From Arenibacter sp965652575 (lineage in GTDB: Bacteria; Bacteroidota; Bacteroidia; Flavobacteriales; Flavobacteriaceae): 12,403 nt of DNA. The position numbers and the translations under genes were made by a program. The notes under the pieces were generated by a model. It was not told the origin of the DNA. It saw nothing but the letters and a program-made list of their open reading frames with translations, and did no database searches. Every line of letters starts with the position of its first letter. Positions within the stretch are counted from its first letter, which is position 1. The stretch covers positions 1 to 12,403 of the forward strand of contig CBFGWQ010000110.1 in assembly GCA_965652575.1 (NCBI GenBank), written 5' to 3'. Shown piece after piece: positions 1 to 6,713 of this stretch.

Positions 1-42
1 ATAGTCGGTTTCAAGAAATTTTTTATTTTCGGGTTGTGCCAT
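1..42 (-). CDS. 5' end of an unidentified gene downstream of susD (partial)
   Basis: On the minus strand an ATG at 42-40 opens a frame reading MAQPENKKFLETDY that stays open to the left edge, so only 14 codons are visible. It has the same orientation as susC-susD but is separated from susD by 160 bases that contain a strong terminator, so it probably has its own promoter or depends on read-through. The visible part is hydrophilic with no signal peptide. I do not recognise the family, and 14 residues are too few for an assignment. Reality as a gene is inferred from orientation, the plausible ATG and the terminator placed just before it. Confidence 0.5.
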   Translation of the reverse strand, partial: MAQPENKKFLETDY

Positions 43-78
43 GTGGAATAATTGATACCACTTTGGTTAAAAATAGAC

Positions 79-128
79 AAAAAAATGGTTTGTAATGGGA
101 ACCAAAGTTGGGCCAAAACAAACCATTT
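79..128 (-). terminator. Intrinsic terminator after susC-susD
   Basis: In minus-strand RNA, a perfect 11-bp stem forms between AAATGGTTTGT (128-118) and ACAAACCATTT (93-83), with a 24-nt loop. A run of seven U (85-79) begins in the 3' arm and continues past the stem, followed by another U-rich stretch (75-71). It lies 75 bases after the susD stop, as expected for the end of a susCD transcript. The loop is longer than usual, but stem plus U-tract is the canonical arrangement. Confidence 0.72.
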
Positions 129-202
129 ATGGGTTTATTGTTTAAATATACTGCCTACAGTTCTGCATTTGGCATATTCACAATATTTAAAATCATCCTT
201 AC

Positions 203-1912
203 CTATTGCGTCGGATTTTGGGTTAGCGTACCTGGATACGAGTTAATGGCATCTTGCGGAATGTAGTATACGACACGGAAGTCAGTGGCGGATATATCTT
301 CAAATTGATTGTGGGGTCCCGGATAGTGACGTGTCAGCTCTTTTCCATTACGGAATACGTCATAGCTTCGCTCCGCTTGATAGGCAAGTTCCAGTTGACG
401 CTCCTTATCTATTCGAGAACCTGCATTTGAAGCATCCAAATCACTATATCCTCCATCCACGATGGCACGTTCCCTAATAGTATTTAGATCGGCCAATGCC
501 GCATCATAATTATTCAGTTTGGCATATGCCTCCGCACGGTTCAGGTAAATTTCTCCCAAACGGCTGATGAGCGGGGAATGCAAGTGGGAATCCTCCCCTT
601 CACGCGATGCTTTTGTGATGTAAAATTGTGGATACACACGGTTCAATGTAATGTAGTTGTCTATTACACCGGTATAGGTATTCCCGTCCTTATATTCGAT
701 GGAATAAATCTCCTGATCGGTGTCGACCGGAATCAACGTATATGTATCATCCCCTTCCTTACAGGTGATTACACCACCACTACGCGTAGTCTCCGCCTGT
801 ACATAATTTAAAATATCCCCATCTTCCTTTATAAAGCGAAACACCTCGGTATATTCTCCTGTATCGGCATCCGTTGCATAGGTAGGCTCTATAAAGGCGG
901 CTCTTGCATCTACCATATTATAACTTTCCGGACGCCAGTCGTTACGACCGGTCTCGTCCAACAAATCAATATATTTGGCACTGGCATACATTTCTCCCCA
1001 GCCCATACCACCTATGTTGGCATACATTCCCCCAATGCCGTAATAATGGTCATATCCCGAAAACTCGGATGCTACACGTTTTATGGCAAATATGGTTTCT
1101 GCATTGTTCTCGGGAACAAAAGTATTGTACTTCATAAATTCTTCTCTTGGCAATAAGGAGTACTTTTTAGAATTGATCACTTTGTCCGCATAGTCTACGG
1201 CAAGCTGGGCATATTCCGTATTTGGTGATGTGTAGGTACCGCTCATATAGAGGTAAATACGGGATAGCATGGCCTGGGCAGCTTCTTTGGAAGCGTAGAT
1301 AGGATCCTTGTCCAACGATAATAGTTCTTCCGCTTTCTTTAAGTCATTGATGGCCTGCTCATAGGTTTCTTTGACCGTTGCACGATCTTCGAGCTCCAGG
1401 TTGATAATATCCTCTGGAGTACCGTTAACGATGGGTACACCTAGATTAGTTTCCGGACTTTGATAGTATGGGCGTCCGTAGGCACGACATAGGTAGAAGT
1501 ACATCATACCTCGAACGTAATAGGCTTCCCCAATTTTACTATCTATATCCGTACTTTGCCCTTCTTCGATCATATTAATGATGTTGGATGCCTGGGCAAT
1601 GGCTTTATATCCGGAATCCCAAAACTGTGTTAACCGATAATTGTTCGGTGTTCTGGCATAGGATATAAATTCGTAGAAGGCATCCGTGGAAGATCCGCGG
1701 ATCATCATATTGTCCCCTGCATATTCACCACAGCGGTGCATGGGATCGGACCAAGATTTTAATTGGGCATACATTCCATTAAGTAGGGATTCCAGGGAAG
1801 CATCCGGATCGTTGGCAATAGTTTCCGAGTCCATATCCCCGTAAGGGTAGCGGTCAATATCACAAGCTGTTAGCGATGCGATGGCCAATACGGTTATAAA
1901 TATTTTTTTCAT
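203..1912 (-). CDS. susD: SusD/RagB-family glycan-binding lipoprotein
   Basis: This is the surface lipoprotein that caps a SusC transporter and binds glycan for import. The 569 residues match the family's usual length. The N-terminus is a short lipoprotein signal with lipobox LTAC and lipidation at Cys17, followed by DID; acidic residues right after the cysteine fit the Bacteroidota surface-export signal. A SusD-like N-terminal region covers about residues 20-220. A TPR-like helix pair (RLGEIYLNRAEAYAKL and on) lies near 449-482. The SusD hallmark ERQLELAYQAERSYDVFRNG lies near 502-522, and the C-terminus ends in the typical LTQNP. The ATG is 11 bases after the susC stop, with only an A-rich stretch as ribosome site, so the pair is cotranscribed. 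The ligand cannot be read from sequence; susD is a family-level name. Confidence 0.95.
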   Translation of the reverse strand: MKKIFITVLAIASLTACDIDRYPYGDMDSETIANDPDASLESLLNGMYAQLKSWSDPMHRCGEYAGDNMMIRGSSTDAFYEFISYARTPNNYRLTQFWDSGYKAIAQASNIINMIEEGQSTDIDSKIGEAYYVRGMMYFYLCRAYGRPYYQSPETNLGVPIVNGTPEDIINLELEDRATVKETYEQAINDLKKAEELLSLDKDPIYASKEAAQAMLSRIYLYMSGTYTSPNTEYAQLAVDYADKVINSKKYSLLPREEFMKYNTFVPENNAETIFAIKRVASEFSGYDHYYGIGGMYANIGGMGWGEMYASAKYIDLLDETGRNDWRPESYNMVDARAAFIEPTYATDADTGEYTEVFRFIKEDGDILNYVQAETTRSGGVITCKEGDDTYTLIPVDTDQEIYSIEYKDGNTYTGVIDNYITLNRVYPQFYITKASREGEDSHLHSPLISRLGEIYLNRAEAYAKLNNYDAALADLNTIRERAIVDGGYSDLDASNAGSRIDKERQLELAYQAERSYDVFRNGKELTRHYPGPHNQFEDISATDFRVVYYIPQDAINSYPGTLTQNPTQ

Positions 1913-1923
1913 GTTTTTTCTAT

Positions 1924-4900
1924 TTAAAATTTCAAGTTAAGTCCAAGCATAAATTTACGGGTGGCCGGGTATACCCCTGGTCCTGTTGATCCCAGAATGG
2001 TACCGTTGTCTTCATTTATCGGTAGTTCGGGATCTACCCCGGAATAATCTGTGATGACGAAAAGGTTTTCCCCGGTTAAGGATATCCGTAGATTATCGAT
2101 CTTATACTGGCTTAGATCAAGATTGTAGCCCAGTGAAAGCGAACGTAACTTTAAAAAATCACTATCTTCCAGAAAACGCGTAGAGGTAGAGTTGCCCTTA
2201 TCTTGGTTATTATACCTTGCTATTGGATGTGTGGCAATATCCCCAGGTTTCTCCCAACGGCTCCAGCCTGGCCTAAGTTTCATTTGGTTGCGATCCGTAT
2301 AGGTTCCGTCCGCATCGTATTCCTGACGGGAATAGTTGTAAATCTGCCCTCCTATAGAATATCCGAACATAGCGTCAAGGTCGAATCGTTTGTAGGACAA
2401 GGTAGTGGAAAAGCCTCCAAAGAGATCGGGGGATACCTTTCCGGTTTTTTCAAATGTAGCTTCCGAGTAGTTGGAAGTGGTAGATCTGGACAGTTCATTT
2501 CCTTCGTCATCCCTTTCTACTATATACCATTGGGGCAGTCCATTTTCAGGATTTACACCTGCCCATTCCTTTAAATAATAGGTGTCTACCGGACGACCTG
2601 GTTCCAACATCCGTTGAGCGGAACCTGCAATCCCTAGTCCATCGGATATGATAATGGGTCTTACAACATAATTTCCACTGGCATCTTTGGTTTTATAAAG
2701 TTTCGTTAATTTATTAACGTTATGGCCTATGTTCAGATCCAAGCTCCATGTAAGATTTTCATTGCGGATAATATCGCCCCCAAAGGCAATCTCGATTCCT
2801 TTGTTCTCCATTTCGCCAATATTCTGCCAAATGCTGGTAACACCGGTTAATCCGGTAACCGGAACACGGTATAGTATATTATCCGTATTTTTTATGTAAT
2901 AGTCGAACGAAAACCGCAGACGATTGTTAAAGAGTCTGGCATCTACCCCCGCACCACTGGTATATGTTTTTTCCCAGGTAAGGTCTTTGTTTCCTATTTG
3001 GCTGATCAATGCCCCTGGATTTTCATTGTAGCCGGCATTGGTGGAAACGGCATAAAGATCGTATTGTGGATAAAGAGAGCTAGGACGGTTTCCTACCGAA
3101 CCATAGGCAATACGCAGTTTTAGGGCATCCACCCAATCCGCTTTGAACCAATTCTCCCTTTCAATGTTCCATCCTCCGCTCACGGAGAAGAAGTTACCAT
3201 ATTTTGCATTATCGCCAAAATTGGAAGCCCCGTCCCTACGGAAGGAGAACTGGGCCATGTATTTATTGTCGAAAGAATAATTTGCATTAAAAAGAACCGA
3301 TTGCACGGCCCACTCATTAATTGCTCCCTTTGTGCGTTCTGGTTTGGCCACTACATCCAGTACCTCAAAGCCTGGAATAAATCCGGTACCATAAACATCA
3401 AGAGTTTCACTTCGGTAATCGTTATATTCGTAAGCCAATAAACCGTTCAAGTCATGTTTTTCCCAATTTTTGTCGAATCGTATAATTTGATTGGTATACT
3501 GGCGTGTATATTCGGATCGGTAGTCCGTAATACGTCCACCAACGCTCTCGCCTCCGTTGGAACGGGGGTCGGTATATCCCTTGGCCTTGTAACTGTTGTA
3601 ACGAAGGTTGTTCACGGAGGAAAAAGTCAACCAATCGGTCAATTTAATATCGAAATCAAGGTTCCCCATGAACTCATAATTTTTATTGGAGGAGTGGTTC
3701 CATTGAAGATCGTACAAGTAATTGGTACTGGCACTATTTACCCAACTGCTGGAACGATGGGGTACTAGATCCCCATTTTCATCGTAAGGGCTATCCCATG
3801 GCAGGTTGGAATACATGGCGGTTGTGGAATACTGTCTATCTTCCACGTCCCTGAGCGAACCTACCAAAGCCGGTTTTATAGTTAACCATTCCAAGGGTTT
3901 GTATTCCGTTCTAAAACGGAAATTGTACCGCGTATAATCATAACCCTTTATAGCTCCTTCCTCGTCGTATAATCCTACGGACATAAAGGATCGAAGCGTT
4001 TCTGTTCCTCCTTGGATGGAAACATTGTAGTTACGGGTAAAACCGCTTTTGGTGGCAACATCCCACCAGTCAAAATTACTATTGCGCAGATCGGAATTCC
4101 ATCGAGGGAAGGATATTTGATCGGCGTTGGAATATGCTGCGTATGCGTCGTACAATTCGGCACCGTTCATCATTTCCGTATTCCCATTATTGAGTTGGTT
4201 GAAGCCTATTCTGGAAGAAAACTCCACAGAGGCCTTTCCCAATTTGGCCCTTTTGGTAGTTACCACGATAACCCCGTTGGCTCCTTGGGATCCATAAATG
4301 GATGTTGAAGCTGCATCTTTAAGGATGGTCATGGTTTCAATATCATCCGGGTTTAGATCCCCGGCTCCAGATCCTACTATAACACCATCAATAACCCATA
4401 ACGGACTTGTTGTTCCGCTTAAGGTTGCCTGACCACGGATAACGACACCACCTCTGGAACCAGGTCTTCCCGATCCAGGTGCCACAAATACCCCAGGAGC
4501 CTTTCCATTGAGCATATTTTCAACAGAAGGAGTGGTAATGTCCCTTAAATCTGTGCCTTTAACGGTCTGCAAAGCACCTGTTAAGCTCTCCCTTTTTTGT
4601 GTGCTATAGCCTACAACAACAACTTCGTTCAATTGTGCCGCATCTTCTTGAAGATTAAGATCTATAACGGTCTGGCCGTTTACTGTAATTTCTTGGGTCA
4701 AGTAACCAAGATAGCTAAATACCAATACACTGCCATTGGTTGTATTAATGGCATAATTACCATCAAAATCAGTTGCAACACCTTTGGTGCTGTTTTTAAT
4801 AAGAACATTCACTCCGGGGATCGGAATACCCGTGTTGGCGTCGGTAACATTACCTGTTATGCTTATTTCCTGGGCCTGAACCGAAATGGAAAAGGCTAGC

Positions 4901-4938
4901 ATAAATAGGAGTAGTCCTTTTGTAAGTAGTTTTTTCAT
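1924..4938 (-). CDS. susC: SusC/RagA-family TonB-dependent outer-membrane transporter
   Basis: This outer-membrane barrel imports glycan fragments delivered by SusD, powered by TonB-ExbBD. At 1004 residues it has the usual SusC length. In order: a signal peptide (about 1-23, ending VQAQ); a carboxypeptidase-regulatory-like domain (about 25-98, with GNVTDANTGIPIPGVNV and DFDGNY); the TonB-box-like segment EVVVVGY (105-111); and the plug (about 117-231), with the hallmark LWVIDGV and LKDAASTSIYGSQGANGVI. The remainder is beta-barrel ending in a terminal Phe (LGLNLKF), the usual signal for barrel insertion. There is no N-terminal STN domain, so control through an anti-sigma factor is unlikely; this fits the neighbouring HTCS being the regulator. 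It heads the susC-susD unit and lies 182 bases downstream of the GH109 gene, with a hairpin and a possible own promoter between. Confidence 0.96.
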   Translation of the reverse strand: MKKLLTKGLLLFMLAFSISVQAQEISITGNVTDANTGIPIPGVNVLIKNSTKGVATDFDGNYAINTTNGSVLVFSYLGYLTQEITVNGQTVIDLNLQEDAAQLNEVVVVGYSTQKRESLTGALQTVKGTDLRDITTPSVENMLNGKAPGVFVAPGSGRPGSRGGVVIRGQATLSGTTSPLWVIDGVIVGSGAGDLNPDDIETMTILKDAASTSIYGSQGANGVIVVTTKRAKLGKASVEFSSRIGFNQLNNGNTEMMNGAELYDAYAAYSNADQISFPRWNSDLRNSNFDWWDVATKSGFTRNYNVSIQGGTETLRSFMSVGLYDEEGAIKGYDYTRYNFRFRTEYKPLEWLTIKPALVGSLRDVEDRQYSTTAMYSNLPWDSPYDENGDLVPHRSSSWVNSASTNYLYDLQWNHSSNKNYEFMGNLDFDIKLTDWLTFSSVNNLRYNSYKAKGYTDPRSNGGESVGGRITDYRSEYTRQYTNQIIRFDKNWEKHDLNGLLAYEYNDYRSETLDVYGTGFIPGFEVLDVVAKPERTKGAINEWAVQSVLFNANYSFDNKYMAQFSFRRDGASNFGDNAKYGNFFSVSGGWNIERENWFKADWVDALKLRIAYGSVGNRPSSLYPQYDLYAVSTNAGYNENPGALISQIGNKDLTWEKTYTSGAGVDARLFNNRLRFSFDYYIKNTDNILYRVPVTGLTGVTSIWQNIGEMENKGIEIAFGGDIIRNENLTWSLDLNIGHNVNKLTKLYKTKDASGNYVVRPIIISDGLGIAGSAQRMLEPGRPVDTYYLKEWAGVNPENGLPQWYIVERDDEGNELSRSTTSNYSEATFEKTGKVSPDLFGGFSTTLSYKRFDLDAMFGYSIGGQIYNYSRQEYDADGTYTDRNQMKLRPGWSRWEKPGDIATHPIARYNNQDKGNSTSTRFLEDSDFLKLRSLSLGYNLDLSQYKIDNLRISLTGENLFVITDYSGVDPELPINEDNGTILGSTGPGVYPATRKFMLGLNLKF

Positions 4939-4980
4939 TGATCTAGTTTAAATTAATAATTAAGTTGAGTTTAAAAATTG

Positions 4981-4988
4981 CAAAATTC
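4981..4988 (-). promoter_or_regulatory. Possible -7 element for susC
   Basis: The minus strand reads GAATTTTG, seven of eight positions matching the Bacteroidota -7 consensus TAnnTTTG. There are 42 bases between it and the susC ATG, similar to the spacing at the other two candidate promoters here. No clear -33 TTG was found at the right distance; the nearest related sequence is GGGTTATGAT, about 17 bases upstream. If real, susC-susD could be transcribed apart from the GH109 gene. Confidence 0.25.
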
Positions 4989-5047
4989 TTTTGGCGGTTT
5001 AATATATCATAACCCTTGGCCATTGTTATTTGTGTTTTTTGGTTTTA

Positions 5048-5075
5048 AACCCATTCCATGAAGATGGAATGGGTT
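5048..5075 (-). other. Perfect 12-bp hairpin between GH109 gene and susC
   Basis: AACCCATTCCAT (5048-5059) and ATGGAATGGGTT (5064-5075) are perfect inverted repeats around a 4-nt loop (gaag on the plus strand). It lies 45 bases after the GH109 stop and 109 bases before the susC ATG. Neither strand has a U-tract after the stem: in minus-strand RNA the U run comes before the hairpin and A-rich sequence follows. It is therefore not a standard intrinsic terminator. It could protect the upstream mRNA end, mark a processing point or act as a weak terminator. Confidence 0.6.
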
Positions 5076-5120
5076 ATAAAAAACAACTAATCAAACAACT
5101 CAAAATCTTTTTAGTAACTT

Positions 5121-6485
5121 TTAGTAGGTATCCTTTATCCAGTTGTACGGTTTTCTTTTTATCCAATTGCCCCTGGTGAAATCAGGGAAGTCCTGTGGTT
5201 CCCCATTGTTTTCTATAGATAGTTCGGACAGTGGGGTAACCGCACTCCAGGCAGCAGCGTCATAGGCATCCATAGGAGGGGCAATATTCTCTTTGGCCGA
5301 TTCTATAAAGGCGTTCATTACAAAGAAATCGATTCCTCCATGGCCCGCTTCGGTAGCACCATCACCAAATTTTTTCCAAAGCGGATGATCATATTTCTCG
5401 AACCACTTGTCCATGGATTCCCAGCCATGACCTTCCGTTGTACCTTCTATATGGATGCGTTGGGTGTGGTAATCAAAGTCCGTAAGTCCTTGGGCGCCCT
5501 GAACTTTAAAGCCCAAGGAGTAGGGGTGGGGATTGTTTACGTTATGGGTAACTATGATGGTCTCCCCATTGGAGGTCTCTATGGTGGAGGTAATGATATC
5601 TCCCTGTTTAAATTTCAGTTTGGCATTGGGATGGTTTTCCCCGGCAGTATCCACAATATATTTGTGCAGGCCAACACCTTTGGTGGCATGTGAGGTAAGC
5701 GAAAGAAAACGATTGCCCCTGTTTATATCTGCCATAACCGCTATGGGCCCAAGGCCATGGGTAGGGTAGACATCCGCATTCCTTAACAAGGAGTGCTGTG
5801 TTCTCCAGGCCGATTCCGAGATACCCTTGGCACCGAACTCGGCACCTTTTCCATAGGCAGTTTTACCATCATTGAACTTTACCCCGCGGAGGTCGTGCTG
5901 ATATCCACATCTAAAATGTAACAGTTCTCCAAAAACATTCTGTTTAACCATATTTAATACGGCAAGTACATCCCGTCTGTAGTTGACATTTTCCAGTATC
6001 ATAAGATGGGTGCCCGTTTCTTCATGGGTGTTTACCAGGTCCCAACACTCTTCAAGGGTATTGGCCGCCGATACTTCGAGTCCGGTATATTTTCCGGCCT
6101 TCATTGAATCTACCGCCATCTTGGTATGCCATAGCCAAGGAGTGGCAATGACCACTGCATCCACTTCTGCCAATGCCAATAGATTTTTGTAATCCTGTTC
6201 ATTCCTTCCAAAGGCCTTTGCCTTTTTTTGTCCGGCTTTTACGATATGATCCTGTGCAATATCAATGCGATTTTGGTCTATGTCGCAAATAGCGGTTACC
6301 ACGACATCGGTTCTCTTTAAAAGGTTGTCCAAATGATTGGTTCCCCTAAGGCCGACACCTATTACGCCCACTCTCAATTTTTGGGAGTCTTTTGTAAAAC
6401 TATTTCCTAAACTCAGATTGGGCATTAAAGCTATTCCGGCTCCTGTAATGGCGGTCTTCTTGATAAAATTTCTTCTTTGGTTCAT
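5121..6485 (-). CDS. GH109-type NAD-dependent glycosidase (Gfo/Idh/MocA fold), Tat-exported
   Basis: This is a glycosidase built on an oxidoreductase fold. GH109 enzymes use tightly bound NAD+ to oxidise C3 of the sugar transiently and then eliminate the glycoside; the founding activity is alpha-N-acetylgalactosaminidase. The 454 residues begin with a twin-arginine signal (RRNFIKK, Arg4-Arg5) and a short hydrophobic stretch, so the folded, cofactor-loaded enzyme should be exported to the periplasm. The Rossmann motif GVGLRG spans 43-48, preceded by RVGVI. EVSAANTLEECWD (137-149), ENVNYRRDVLAVLNMV (165-180), GYQHDLR (194-200) and YPTHGLGP (240-247) closely follow the Elizabethkingia enzyme as I remember it, making Glu165, Tyr195, His197, Tyr240 and His243 the likely active-site residues. 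The start is the only ATG giving the Tat signal. The gene is divergent from the HTCS and upstream of susC. Family membership is strong; GalNAc specificity is inferred, since other alpha-linked sugars are possible. Confidence 0.9.
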   Translation of the reverse strand: MNQRRNFIKKTAITGAGIALMPNLSLGNSFTKDSQKLRVGVIGVGLRGTNHLDNLLKRTDVVVTAICDIDQNRIDIAQDHIVKAGQKKAKAFGRNEQDYKNLLALAEVDAVVIATPWLWHTKMAVDSMKAGKYTGLEVSAANTLEECWDLVNTHEETGTHLMILENVNYRRDVLAVLNMVKQNVFGELLHFRCGYQHDLRGVKFNDGKTAYGKGAEFGAKGISESAWRTQHSLLRNADVYPTHGLGPIAVMADINRGNRFLSLTSHATKGVGLHKYIVDTAGENHPNAKLKFKQGDIITSTIETSNGETIIVTHNVNNPHPYSLGFKVQGAQGLTDFDYHTQRIHIEGTTEGHGWESMDKWFEKYDHPLWKKFGDGATEAGHGGIDFFVMNAFIESAKENIAPPMDAYDAAAWSAVTPLSELSIENNGEPQDFPDFTRGNWIKRKPYNWIKDTY

Positions 6486-6524
6486 ACGTTACTTTAAATT
6501 CGGATACTTGTTCTTTGTGTTTCG

Positions 6525-6532
6525 CAAATATT
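6525..6532 (-). promoter_or_regulatory. Possible -7 element for the GH109 gene
   Basis: The minus strand reads AATATTTG, seven of eight positions matching TAnnTTTG, with 39 bases between it and the ATG. TTAGTTAACAT lies 6 bases upstream of it and resembles TTAGGTTAACAT at the divergent HTCS promoter. No convincing -33 TTG was found. AT-rich sequence makes chance matches likely, so this is tentative. Confidence 0.3.
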
Positions 6533-6538
6533 AATATT

Positions 6539-6653
6539 ATGTTAACTAATAAGGTGTTCATTTTTTGCGTTCTAGGGGTAAATTTTCGGATAATTAAGAT
6601 ATTTGAAGTTTTTTTCCACCTTTTTGCAAAAAACACCTCCTTTAGGTTAACAT
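6539..6653. promoter_or_regulatory. Paired GTTAACAT motifs in the divergent promoter region
   Basis: ATGTTAAC at 6539-6546 and GTTAACAT at 6646-6653 are the same 8-mer in opposite orientations, so each has the same orientation relative to its own divergent gene. Each lies just upstream of a candidate -7 element (6 and 10 bases away). The match extends to TTAG(G)TTAACAT. An operator role is inference. GTTAAC alone occurs elsewhere in the window by chance. Confidence 0.3.
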
Positions 6654-6671
6654 CAATTTTGGGTACATTTG
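6641..6671 (+). promoter_or_regulatory. Candidate promoter of the HTCS gene
   Basis: TACATTTG at 6664-6671 is a perfect match to the Bacteroidota -7 consensus TAnnTTTG. TTTAGG at 6641-6646 is an imperfect candidate for the upstream -33 element, at about the right spacing. Transcription would begin near 6677, roughly 36 bases before the TTG start at 6714. The element covers the alternative TTG at 6669, which would then lie upstream of the transcript and could not be the start codon. Confidence 0.5.
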
Positions 6672-6713
6672 TTTTGGAGGGGATTGGGAAGGATCAACAG
6701 AAATCTAAGCAGC

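Noticed and set aside
578..1137. Plus-strand open frames inside susD
   Set aside because: They are antisense to conserved SusD sequence and show no signal peptide, domain or plausible start context.
4978..4983. TTGCAA palindrome next to the possible susC promoter
   Set aside because: A 6-base palindrome is expected by chance at this composition and has no partner site nearby.
5107..5126. Imperfect tandem repeat with TTTTAGTA twice at the GH109 stop codon
   Set aside because: Only two 10-base units with AT-rich content; most simply a small duplication without functional meaning.
6400..6636. 78-residue minus-strand frame across the GH109 start and the divergent promoter
   Set aside because: It overlaps the GH109 Tat signal in another frame, has no recognisable domain and has AT-driven composition; a shadow frame.
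6669..6713. Use of TTG 6669 as the HTCS start
   Set aside because: The codon lies within the best -7 promoter element, and this start would put a non-hydrophobic 15-residue extension in front of a clean signal peptide.
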